64,000 nucleotides of DNA from Rhexocercosporidium sp. MPI-PUGE-AT-0058. Its lineage: Eukaryota; Ascomycota; Leotiomycetes; Helotiales. Numbering within the stretch: position 1 is the stretch's first letter; each line of letters opens with the position of its first letter. Shown one piece after another: positions 22,180-32,879 of the stretch. The notes beneath the pieces are model-generated. The model was not told the origin of the DNA. It saw only the letters and a list, made by a program, of their open reading frames with translations, and searched no databases. The position numbers and the translations under genes were made by a program. The stretch lies in contig JAGTJL010000017.1 of NCBI GenBank assembly GCA_020746875.1, positions 868,001 through 932,000 on the forward strand, written 5' to 3'.

Positions 22180-23790
22180 ACTCTACTCACGTAATTCCTG
22201 CAGCTTCTTTTGTGTCTCTACAGTCCACCCATGAATTTGTTACCATTCCAGTTCTTCTGTGTCGTCAAAGAGATTATTATCCTTAAGATACTAAATGTAC
22301 CGCTCAGAAGAGTGTAATCGCTGTACCAATCCTACTTGTAGCTCCTTGTTCTCGGGACGTTGGAAGAAACTAGAGACTACCTTATCACGAGATTCGTTGT
22401 AGAGATTAGAGTAGATGCATCTATAGAAGAGCAAACGAGGTCAGATGAATCTAGAAATATATATGCCATCGGCAACGCGAAATCGTCTCGAAAAGCCTAG
22501 TCTCGTGCAAGCTGAGAGTGACTGGATAATAATCGTTTTCTCGGCGACAGGACTTTCATGAATTCGGATGAGAGCTTAGGAGGAATCGATCCAGTATTAT
22601 AGCCAGTAATCTATAACGGGGGTAGAAAGGCATGCTGTGGGACCGTAACCGAGAACTCCCAGTCAATGATGCCACGGATATGAAGCTCGTTATCCACGAT
22701 GATATTATAGACGCGAGGATCAAAGTAGTATAGGCAGAACCATTCTCCTGAGGAATCAGCATTTAATCCGAGAGTCTTTTGAGCTTCCTCGAAGCTTAGG
22801 GCATGAACTGCAAACTCCTCGCACTCAGCCTCCTCCCGACTAAGTTCTTGGGAAGGCATTTGCTATATGCATTGAAGCAAGTGATGTTGCTTCCTGAAGA
22901 ATTCATTAGCAGTGGTAGCCGTGGAGCGTGCAGCTGTATAACCGTCGACCTGGAGTTCGTTCTTACGCATTGAAAAGGCACCAACGATTTTCGGTCCGAA
23001 TTTGAGACCCACAGTTGATTAAGGCGTGAAGGATTCTTCCCTGAGAAACATGAATAACCATAATTGGGCTAGGATTCCAATTGTCGCTCTTGGCATTAAC
23101 GAGCTTCCTCGAGGGAATTCAAGCCGTCGTAGTTGGGCAAACATATCGATAACTTCTCCGAAAAACCGACGCCGGAAGTCTTCTGAACTATCCCGAAGCA
23201 TTTTTTTTCGTTAAAGGTCGCCTATTAATGTAATCTAAGACTATGAATACTTGATGCGCCGAGGTATCTCGTCGGAGTCGACTACGGCTGTATGCGTATA
23301 CCCGGGGAATAGGAATGTCTATATGATCTAGCACATATCTATGCGTATTGTATTAGTCTTAGACAGGCTGGCAGTGATTATGTAAGTAACCCTTACTGCA
23401 TGGTATAGACCTCACTGCGCACCTTATCCATACATTATGGACTACTGGTTCTATGGGAAGCTTGATAAGCCGGGTGCTGCTATCGGAGAAGTTAAGGACG
23501 AAACAGACATTAAAGCTGCCTTGGCGCCGGGATCTGATGCTGTATGGCAAGCTGCCGTTGTACTTGGAAGCTAGAGCACGAATGGCATTTGTGTCAATTG
23601 AGCCGATAAATTCAGCGCCCTTAAGTTTGCGCTGCTGGTCTGTAAGAGGCCTGAGACTGGATGGAGAGGGAGGGCCGCGTCTGAAAATGTGGGCGAGATG
23701 CGATCTCCAAAGACGGCTAATGTGGGCAATGCAATATATCCACGGAATGGAGAAAAGGCGCTCAACGACTAGAAGCATCGGAATCAGAAA
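22180..23790 (-). pseudogene. decayed aminoglycoside-phosphotransferase-like (APH) gene
   Basis: Several minus-strand blocks in collinear order match the fungal APH/choline-kinase-like family. From 5' to 3' these are RRQGSFNVCFVLNFSD and LIKLPIEPVVHNVW near 23500, a block near 22800 (EAQKTLGLNADSSGEWFCLYYF), then DPRVYNIIVDNELHIRGIIDWE in the catalytic region near 22700, and a long C-terminal tail to about 22190 including SRDKVVSSFFQRPENKELQ. The blocks are separated by frameshifts and in-frame stops. At least three stops replace expected Trp or Gln codons (a TGG-to-TAG after LARD, CAG-to-TAG before YLKDNN, CAA-to-TAA after EELEW). The gene cannot produce a full product. Boundaries are approximate. 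Confidence 0.75.
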
Positions 23791-25536
23791 AGATGCCGGT
23801 GGTGGACGTGGGCGAGTTGTCTATGGAAGGACGTTGGAGATGCGACTAACGCGAAATAGGGCCTCGGCCTGAACGAGATGCTGGGCCCTCGACACCTGAT
23901 AAGTAAGGCGGAATCGGGGTGACTTTGTATATAGGGTATGCGAATTGTCATCCTAGATTTGTATCAGGGTCTGCGGTGGATCAAAGTGATTAAGACTATA
24001 TTTGAGGAGGCTTGGACACCTGCATCTCCTTCGGAAGACTTCCCGCTCCCCATAGCGTCCTCGACCTTAGTCTTTGGCTTGAATAGTAGTAGTAACTTTG
24101 ACATATTCTTTTAGGCACGGCGCGCTCATCTCACAAAACTTCCGAAAGATCGAGAGACTTGACATTGAACTTCTACGAAAACCGCAAGGAATCCCCCACG
24201 CGCTGTGTCAAGACTCTAGGCGAAACCTTCCTGCTGGACCAATCTTCCTTGGGAATGCCGTTCATACAGATTCGTCTCCTTGCTCAAACACAGTTCGGTT
24301 GCGATCTTCGAGCGTCACAGGGCCGAGATGGTCACTATCAATCGTGAAGATCAGGTAACAGTTGCCTGGAGAGGAGTGTCTGGTCGCCAAAGTCAAGGAA
24401 AGTAACGATTCGGTACTGGATATTGCTAGATACCACTGGTTGGGCTATTACCACTGTGGATGATGAACGCTCAGACGGAGGTGGTAGGGGGATTGTTTAA
24501 GGCGAATAAAGCTTTCCTAGCAGCGTAGGCCAGAAGCTCATCTCCAAGCCCTTGGCCTCTGACTATTTCCAAATTAATCCTTAGTAAATGCGATACTCTG
24601 ACGTGGCGAGACGGCTTTCTCTTTCATTTCTGACAGTATTTCCAGATGAATCAATCGTTGAGAAGAGAGCGACCTGATCTGTCTGTGTTCTGGGAGCACG
24701 ATCCGTAGGGAACTTTCAAATTTCGGCCTTTCCTTTTATTACCGGGGTAGTGATATGTCGAACAAATCCTAGTATCGTAGCCGCTCCGACATTTAAAATT
24801 CGCCCAAATATTTATCTAATGCAATGGCAATTCCCAACCGGGTCTGTCATCAAAAACTAGGAATAGAACCCGAAGACAGAGCATATCTCTTGGTAAATTA
24901 CTGGAGGACTGCACTGCAACATTGGGTGCCGATGCTAGGAACATTCAGGAGCCATCTCCGCCCAGTTATGGCGTACGGAGGAATGCCTGGTGACTTCGCA
25001 GGGCAATGCCTGCAGGTGTGTGGAGGTCCTTGTATCTTAGTGGAGAGGACCCGGGAATTACCCCGCTGCCAACGAAGCTTCGCTTCCGCCCCGAGATTTC
25101 TTAGTAGATGTTCTGGCTTTAGTACAGAAACATGCCGGCATCAGTTGAATGTTACTCGATTGCCACGTGCTAAGAAGTTACGAACAGCGTTGATATGTTT
25201 ATTGGGTAGTTCAGTATTATCTTGCCTTATTCAGATACGATCTAATGCTATTTTATGCTTCTATAAAATGGGTGGATCGGCGTGGGTTGAACTGCGACAA
25301 ACAGCTACTGTAAGTGGGCAACGGACAAATAGGGTTTGAACGGTTTCACTCAAAGCATGTATGCAAGCATGATGGAAGCGTTGATTGAAGCTTTTAAGTA
25401 CATTGAACATTAATGAAATGTCCTTGAACAGGATATATACTCAGACATGCTCTAACCCAGCTCCATTCCGCATCTTAAAATGCCTCAACCCTAAACAAAT
25501 CCAGCCCCGACGCAATTGCCTAAAGCAATAAAACCA
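23791..25536. other. gene-poor, probably decayed region
   Basis: About 1.7 kb without a recognisable gene. The longest frame with a real ATG is 24824-25339 on the plus strand (171 residues), which has no domain, no intron signature and two stretches of unusual composition; I treat it as an unsupported open frame. Mixed composition and the neighbouring relics suggest degenerate sequence. Confidence 0.35.
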
Positions 25537-27515
25537 CTACCATCCAAATTGCTCACAGTGCAGCTCGATACTAGGTCCCTTAACCTTAATACAATTCGTT
25601 GCCGTCCTCCTCACACACCACATCAAATCTTCCGGCCCACAAGCCGCAATCGCAATCCTCTCATCATCCCCGGCCTTATCCACTACCTCCTGGATCAACA
25701 CATCGACATTTGGCCGCCCTGGAAGAACCGCTACTGATGTTACCGATGTGCTGGAGTCCCAGGGGCTGGTTGGATCGCCGTGCGTTATCACGGGTGTCTT
25801 TTCGAGGTCCATTGGTAAGGGATGTGGGTGCTGTGTTGGGAAGGGAGAGGTATTTGCGAATGAGAGTTGCTTTTCGATGTCGAGAGGTGAGGTGTGTGAT
25901 GTCGGAGATGTGCCGTCGATGGGGGACGCGGGTGAACCTGTATAGGATGGACGGGTAGAGTGGAGGATAATGTTTACTCTTGGTGAGGCACGGAGCTGGG
26001 CGAGTTCTTTGCTGAACCAGGTGAGAGTTTCTGAGGGTACTGTTAGCAAATTCGCTAATGCTTCCCCTTCGTTTTATGAGAGGAATTACCTTGTTCTCGA
26101 ACTGTCCAAACGAACTCGATAGTTGGCTTGGGCTTGTTTCCAAGCTTCTTGATCATATCTAACGCGATGCCGAATGTAAATGAAGCTCCACTCCCCCCTG
26201 CAATCAGGATGACTTTGTCAGCCGTCTTGGAGAAATCGGGAATAGCGCCGTATGGACCGTCGATTGAAGCTCGTAGGATAGCGTCTGGGTTCTTCAGCGC
26301 ATAATTGTGTAGGTCGTTTGTGAAGCCGTCGTATGCAGATATGACGAGTTCTAGGGACGTGGGTGAGTTGCTGACGATCGTGAAAGGATGTGTTTCCATG
26401 AGACGAATCCTGGGGATCCAAAGGAAACAGTGAGTTCCGGGAACGGCTCGTGATGGTGAGCGGCGGAGGATGATTCGAGTACCACCGTGAGCGAGAGGCG
26501 TGATGGTCGCTCGGTTATCGTAGCTGTACCACAGAACTCGCATGCCTCTCAAAATACGATCAGAAGCCCAGATGGACCCAGCAAAGATTGTGGCGATAAC
26601 CCCTTTCTCTGCAATATGAGGCTGATGGAAACCAATCATGATGATGAGGGTTATGAACATCGCGATGTGAGATACGTAAAACACTTCGTAGCGGATTCTT
26701 CGAACCAGAAGAGCGAACGTCATCAGGACGAATATTGCTACACCCGCTGTGATGCCGAATGTCTGCTCGTGTGCCTGAAGCATGTAGACCATTTTGATCT
26801 TAATGAAGCCGATTGAGATGAAGATCCCGTGTAGTAGCGCAAAGATGACCGTCGTGTAGCCGGCTACTTGATGAAGGATATTGAGCCTTTCGTAGGAATA
26901 AGCTGTTAGGAACGCTAGTGGAGTGTTCTTGAGAGCTAGGAAGGTGACGAATGCAATGTTCGAAATTGCCATCCTGTGTTTTGGTCAGCTTTGAGTGAAT
27001 TGATTAGGGCATTGGCTTGACTTACCATCCTAGTCGCTTGGCAAAGGGCAGGATGGAAGCGAAGTCCATGTTGATAAACAGGAAGAGGATGTTGAGAAGT
27101 AGGAAGACCACCACAAGAACGGCATGTCCGATAGACGTGAATCCGGGAACCCTGTGTGTAAGGATATGTCGGACCATTCTGACATGTGAACTTAGTAAAG
27201 ACCACGTCAAGTGTTGGGTGTGCCATCTTACCGAGTAATAGACACCTGTATCTTCATGATCCCGGAATTCTTAACACCCTTCGAGGCATGTCGACTATAC
27301 AACAACCGACTCCAGTGGAATATCGTGAACATTACGATAACAGCAGCAATCGCAATTGCATAATGTTCCACAGCCTCTTCGCTCAAAATTCGTTGATGTG
27401 CTCTCTTTAGAGCTGCCGCTTTCCTGGCTGTTGAAGCGATAGCTGTAGCATTATTTCCACCAGCCGCAGTCGCATTATTACCTGCTGGGGAAGAAGTTGA
27501 AGGTGTATAGCCCAT
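25537..27515 (-). CDS. ferric reductase transmembrane component
   Basis: Four exons (27515-27232, 27178-27026, 26973-26090, 26030-25537) give 604 residues. The N terminus is a short Asn/Ala/Thr-rich extracellular segment, followed by about six to seven hydrophobic helices. Haem-binding histidines are seen in HQVAGYTTVIFALLHG and in FYVSHIAMFITLIIMIGFHQPH. The cytosolic half has the FAD motif HPFTIVS, the NADPH-binding glycine loop IAGGSGASFTFGIAL, and the late ACGPEDLM motif. This is the FRE/NOX architecture: electrons pass from NADPH through FAD and two haems across the membrane to reduce Fe(III), or Cu(II), for uptake. No ferroxidase or iron permease gene is adjacent, so its iron role is from family knowledge. 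The coding frame is intact. Confidence 0.9.
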
Positions 27516-30351
27516 TATGAACTGAATAGACGGATATCAAGCAGAGCAGAGGAAGGGTCCAGACCTTTCGAAGGAAGTCTAAAGAGCTATATGTACTCAC
27601 TGCACCAATCCGGCCCGGACCAGAAGCCGTCCTAATGTTCTGTATTTGGATATGCCGCCCCACTGGGCGCGAGACCTTGCTTTCTCTCCATCGTAATTTG
27701 GATAAACATGCCCCCATACAGGAAAATGACTTACTAAAGCGAGTCGAGCCACAAGCAAACTTGCTATTGCAACACCAGCTTAAGATAACTCTTATCATTG
27801 ATGGAGCCTGTCACGGGAATGGTGCAATGCTTAAACCTTGTTTTCCCTAATGGAAGAAGGTAGTATTCGCCTAATATGGTTAAAGAGGAAGCTGTTGCAT
27901 CGAAAAGTATGAAGATGAACTGATACGGTAAGCAAAGTTTCGGAGTGTCCTAATCTGTGAGGATGGAAGCACTGAGTGGCACTTGTAGGGTTTTTCTCCG
28001 ATGTTATGCAGGGCTAACTTCGTAAATTCCCTTCTCGGCAGGTGGCTAAAGCGACCCTGTCGTGCATGACAGCCGCGCAGGTGACCATGGTGACACCTCT
28101 TGGCATCAAACTTTCTTTTATTCCTGGTAACAGATGGACTTGATTCCCTTTTCGCGTAACTGCTAGTCTGTGTCAGGGACCTGATCACCGACGGAACGAC
28201 GGGAGACTCGAAGCTTCTCAAAACCCAAATTCCCTGGAATAAGAAGATACCACTAAAATTCTAGTCAGCCACTTCAGCATGTGCTTCTGCGCATCGAATG
28301 CGAAGATTATGCGGGGCTATTTGGAATGGACACAAGTGGGGGATGCAATTCATATATTAAGATGTAGCGAAAACTGGGGAAGCATGACCAGCAACTTGGA
28401 GCAATTAAAGTATGAGATCAGCTCTGTGGGGAGCAATATACAGCATACCATTCCAGCGGATAGAAGTTGTCTTTCAGCTATGCGAAGTGCGAATTCATAA
28501 AGTAGACTGCGGACAAAATCTAAGCTTTCAGTCGGCATTTGCCTCCACCATGTGGTGGGGCGGTATCGACTGCCGATCAGCAGCATTTGATGATCTGATA
28601 AGACAAGGTGAAGTTCATCTATTGGCCTGGCATGGGCGGAATAAAGTTTTTGCTGCAGCGAAACAAGAAGGTCTCTAGATATTATCTTATCACACCTGCT
28701 TCTTCTGCATCTCCTCCGAGACTTCGGATTTCAGATACAGCATGGTAAAAGCACAACGCGCATTCTTCAGAAACAAACTGTGGATGTGATGATGAATTCA
28801 TGACCAAACAATGATTTTCGTCAATGGAACCTGAGCTGGCAAACCATGCGGGGAAGCATGCCAGACTTCATTAATTCGCAATCAATCTGACTATAGCCGG
28901 GATTGCTCGATTAAACGATGGGCCCCCAGCACCACCTCCGATTCGCCACGTCTGGACCTCCAACAGATGTACAGCTCGTCACTCCAACGAGCTCCGACTG
29001 GAAGGCTACCAATCAGCGTCGTGAAGCATGATCTGGGTGTGAGCTGTCCAACAAAACTCTTTCTCCGACAGACTGCGAGAGCGGTTTTACCACTTGGCTG
29101 ATGATGGGAGTTTGGGGGATGCACTTTTAGTGGCGGAAAATACCCAGGTGCTCGTCGAATCAAACATGCGCGAGATGATGATTATATGGAACCAAGGATA
29201 CTCCCCGAAATTGCTGATGGAAACTGCCGTTCTGTAGGGCTCTCGACATCATGAGATGCCACTGGCTTTGTACGGCATCTAGAGGCCCCACCTGATCATC
29301 TTCACGCGCAAATAGAGAGTAGCATGGATCCATATGTTGGACAAGCACAGCAAGACTGGGTATCGCTGTTTTATACTTACTGCCCTTCACGCTTCATATA
29401 TTTGCAGGACCATCACCAACACTGACCAGGTTCCGGGATGTCATGATGAACCAGGCATAAGAGTTTTAGGACTAGAAGTTGTGAGAATGCTGATGCAGAC
29501 GCTGTTACCCACTACTGGTATATACTTAGCGCCCACTAGTTATACAGAAGTTGTGACTTATGTTTTTCTCCAATTTTCAATCGTGAGGATGGATGGATAT
29601 TTCTTTCCACTGAAGTCTTGTACTTTGATTTTTTTCACGGCGAGAGACTTCAGTACTTGTCCGGAGCTTCTTTTGGCGCAACAGTATAGTTAGAGAAACA
29701 CCATGGAACCGTTGAAGGAACCAAAGCCCCTACCTAAAGTTCATCTCATCTCAATTTCGTTTGATTGGTCCTTGACTTGCCAAGGACAAGTAAGCTGGGA
29801 GAACTGCTCCTTTTGGTTCACATTCTTCTATTACAAGTAAACGAGAATTGGAGTAAATTTTCAGAGAAAAAGGAAAGGTGATCGTTATATAATGAAGTTG
29901 AAGAAGCCTGGTGGTGAATGGATTTTGTTGTTGGCGTCGGTGGCTGTTGACTCCTAGTTTCTCGCTTAACCACTAGCGCCTCTCGACTTTGTTTGCTACC
30001 TTGAGTCTACCTCACACTTCGATCTTTTTGAACTCGAAAAAAGCTACTCGTCGCAATACTTGTACAGACTACAGAATCCAAACTGCGTCCAGGAACAGGG
30101 CGCAAAGTACCTTCATGTAAGTGAAGCGGAATGCTAGCCTTTCTGATCACCTCGGGAGCTTGTTGACATTGGTCGCGCCTTCCTCGAGTGGCTAAATTCC
30201 TCCTATTGCCATGTCGCCCCGCGCTACGTTTCTCCTTCCATCACCTTCCTGTCTCAACTTCAGCTCACCTCATCTTATCTCAAGACTGACCTACATGTTG
30301 ACCAATCCTTTGTCACCCGTACATCCCTAACAACTGGTGTTGGACACGGCT
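27516..30351. other. gene-poor region with scattered remnants
   Basis: About 2.8 kb without an intact recognisable gene. Open frames reach 119 residues (29334-29693, plus) but show no domain. One minus-strand segment near 28000 resembles a C2H2 zinc-finger linker and is listed separately. The right end contains the presumed promoter of the gene at 30.4 kb, with pyrimidine-rich stretches near 30200-30300. Confidence 0.4.
27950..28160 (-). pseudogene. possible C2H2 zinc-finger remnant
   Basis: On the minus strand the frame contains a run of His/Cys (KRCHHGHLRGCHARQGRF), then REFTKLALHN, then GEKPYKCH, which is the classic linker joining C2H2 fingers. The finger histidine/cysteine spacing is not intact, and there is no ATG and no continuous gene around it. 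It could be a decayed transcription factor gene or a chance match. Confidence 0.3.
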
Positions 30352-32191
30352 ATGGGCTCAGGGCAAGGAAAAGTCGCGTCCGTATCCCGTCCAAGAAGTG
30401 GCTTGCGGAAAAAGAGTACCGGGAGAATTCTCTCCAGGGGAAGATCTTCCCGATATTCTCAGCTTTACCTGACATCAAACTAAGCTGACGTCTGCTTCCA
30501 GGGCACGAACGCGAAGCGGAGGCGGTGGTGGTGACAGAGCCGACCCTATCGAGCTCTCGTCAGCCTCACCATCACCTCTCCGACAAACCCGTCGAGCAAC
30601 AGTCGCGTCATCGCGAGTTGATAAAGCTTCCGGGCGCATCAAGAAGCTTTCTCCAGCACCCGCTCGGCCGGGTCCACGACCTGCCGGCCCAAGCAAAACT
30701 ATTGCTCGAGCCGCTCGAGCCGCTCGAAAAGCAGATAGAAAGCCCAGTAGAGGTATGCAATGGACTCTTTATGCGGCATTAAACTTTAATATGCATATGG
30801 TTGACTCACATCAGGTACTGAAGGAAAATCACCCCCACGCAGTCCTCGCTTCGAACGTCATCCCCGCAGCTCGAGTCCCGATTCGGTTCCGATCGTTCTG
30901 CAGTTATCCCTCAATAGTAATGTGCAGGAGCTTCTTGAGAGAACTGTCTTTTACTGGACCAAGCAGTGGATTCCTGAGGTGCTGAAAAAGAAAGGCTGGA
31001 AGGAGCCAGAGCAACTGGAGCTGACATACGTAAGTCTCACAACATCCATGGACTAGGGGTCATTTATGCAACAATTTGAGATCCATATATCTCTGTCTTA
31101 CCAAAGATAGAATGCCAGAGTAGTTTCAAACTTTTGAGCTACAACGAATAATGTGGCCCCAATGAATTCATGCCTAGGGGGGTTGTTTTGGAGTCGAGTA
31201 CTGACAATAATAGTGGTTCCGGGTATTTGATCAAGACGGTCATCTCAAACCAAAATGTGAACAAGCTCTTGCGGAAAGCCGCACGGGTCTCAGCTACGCC
31301 GGCCTAAGAAAGCTCATGGGAAGTCTGTCGGAAATCCGACACTCTGCGGTTCATCGAAGATCACTTTCAACGCCAACTCTGCGAAAAGTGATGGCGGATG
31401 CGATACAACTCACTCACTACTTGGACGATCCCTTGCGCAACCAAAAGATTCGGGAGATGCAGAAGAGATTGCTTCGGAATGATCTGGCTGAGTTGGAAGA
31501 AATAATCAACACCCCGCTTGAAGAATTCAAGACTAAAGGAGAAATTTCAGGAGCGCCAGCGGCGAAAAAAGGAGGCGAAGAAGCCGCTCTAGCACCGGCC
31601 CCCGAGAAGCAAATAGAAGTTCCAGGAGAGATAGAAACCGATGCATTCGGAAAGAAACAATCCGAAGTTGTTCGAGAGACACTCTTGGATGCTACGCAGA
31701 GGGCTCGAGCCGTGCTCGGAATGGAATTGGAAAGCAAAAGTCGAGCGGTTAAAGGCGAATCGCTGTCTAACAGCAAGCAAGTTCTGCCATCAGTCAAGCG
31801 GGAGTTTGGGAGCCGTCGCAAAAAGATGCGGCATGCGGCGAGCAACACCCACAGAGGCGGAGGGAAATCTATTTCTGATAGCTTTTCAAGACATGAAGTC
31901 ATTGATTTGACTGACGATGCTGAGGATGGGCTTGAAAATACGAAGTGTCAACTGGCGTCCGAGAAGAGCACCGCATCCGATAGGTCTCTCACGTCGAACA
32001 AGAGACCTTTTGCAGCATTCGAAGAAGATTTCATCGAAATTTCTGACGACGATCAAGGTTACCCAAATATGCAGGACGATGACGGGGAAGAGGACGATGA
32101 GCCTATGGCATTTTCAAATGCTCCGAGGCGCCTTCCCAACAAGAAGTCCAAGAGATCCCAGCAGCTACTGCGAATGGGCATTGATTATTGA
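30352..32191 (+). CDS. unknown nuclear-type protein with two SUMO-interaction-like motifs
   Basis: Three exons are well supported (30502-30752, 30815-31029, 31214-32191) and close in frame. The first exon is uncertain: an ATG at 30352 joins only through a GC donor at 30363 (exon 30352-30362), because no GT donor gives the right phase. The N-terminal part is basic and Ser/Pro/Arg rich. A folded segment follows, with LLERTVFYWTKQWIPEVLKK and, after an intron, WFRVFDQDGHLKPKCEQAL and LRKLMGSL. The C-terminal half is charged and disordered with EVIDLTDDAEDG and DFIEISDDDQG, both matching the hydrophobic-acidic pattern of SUMO-interaction motifs, and a basic KKSKRSQQ near the end. I do not recognise the family. 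A nuclear, SUMO-linked role is inference from motifs alone. Confidence 0.72.
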
Positions 32192-32879
32192 CGGCCAGAA
32201 CGATACCCTGAAGAGCTAATTACGTTCCAATCAGCCTTGGAGATTAGGAATTCGAGGGAGCGATTCTCGGATTTGTTTTCGTTTTATTGAGCTGGCGCTA
32301 GGAAGTTTGGATTACTGCCGAGACTGACTCCAGGGGCATTTTGCTGTTGTAAGATTAATAGCTGGGTATCGGTCAACTGTTTCTTTCTGCCCTTACGAAT
32401 GAATCTCAGCTTATGAAGTATGTTTTAACCTATTCCGTGACCCGTGTTAGGGCTTTGGCCATTGTGTATGCTTTAGGTCGTGTTGTATTCCATATTCAGC
32501 CCTCCTTCTTGAGTGCCAGTTTGTTCGATCGATAAGAGAGATGTCTCGGGATCTCCACCAAGTTCCTACAAAGATCCGCACATTTGGTCACTTGCCAATA
32601 AAGTATACAACCACAACCACAACAGTGAGCAATACGTAGATCGCCATTACGATCGGAAAACTCGTTTCCTGGTAGTTTGCCAGCTGGGACAAGTGACCAT
32701 CCAGCTCTGAAGCGACGGTAGATAGTGCATATTAGCGCATCCTTCTTCCATTCATCAGAAAAAAAAAGAAGAAAAAATTGTGCCGGAAGCCCGAAAGAGG
32801 CGTGGGGTAGTTGGACAGTCTATCTTAGATTCTTTTAAGCTACTCATACACATCCCCACACCAACATAACACATAAAAG
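32192..32879. other. intergenic between convergent genes
   Basis: About 690 bases between two 3' ends; no gene seen. An A-rich run lies near 32758-32778. Confidence 0.45.

Noticed and set aside
21205..25536. A hidden transposon in the decayed region
   Set aside because: I found no terminal repeats, transposase or reverse transcriptase motifs. The decayed blocks that I can name are ordinary gene families.
29334..29693. 119-residue plus-strand frame
   Set aside because: Real ATG but no recognisable domain and erratic composition in a gene-poor region.
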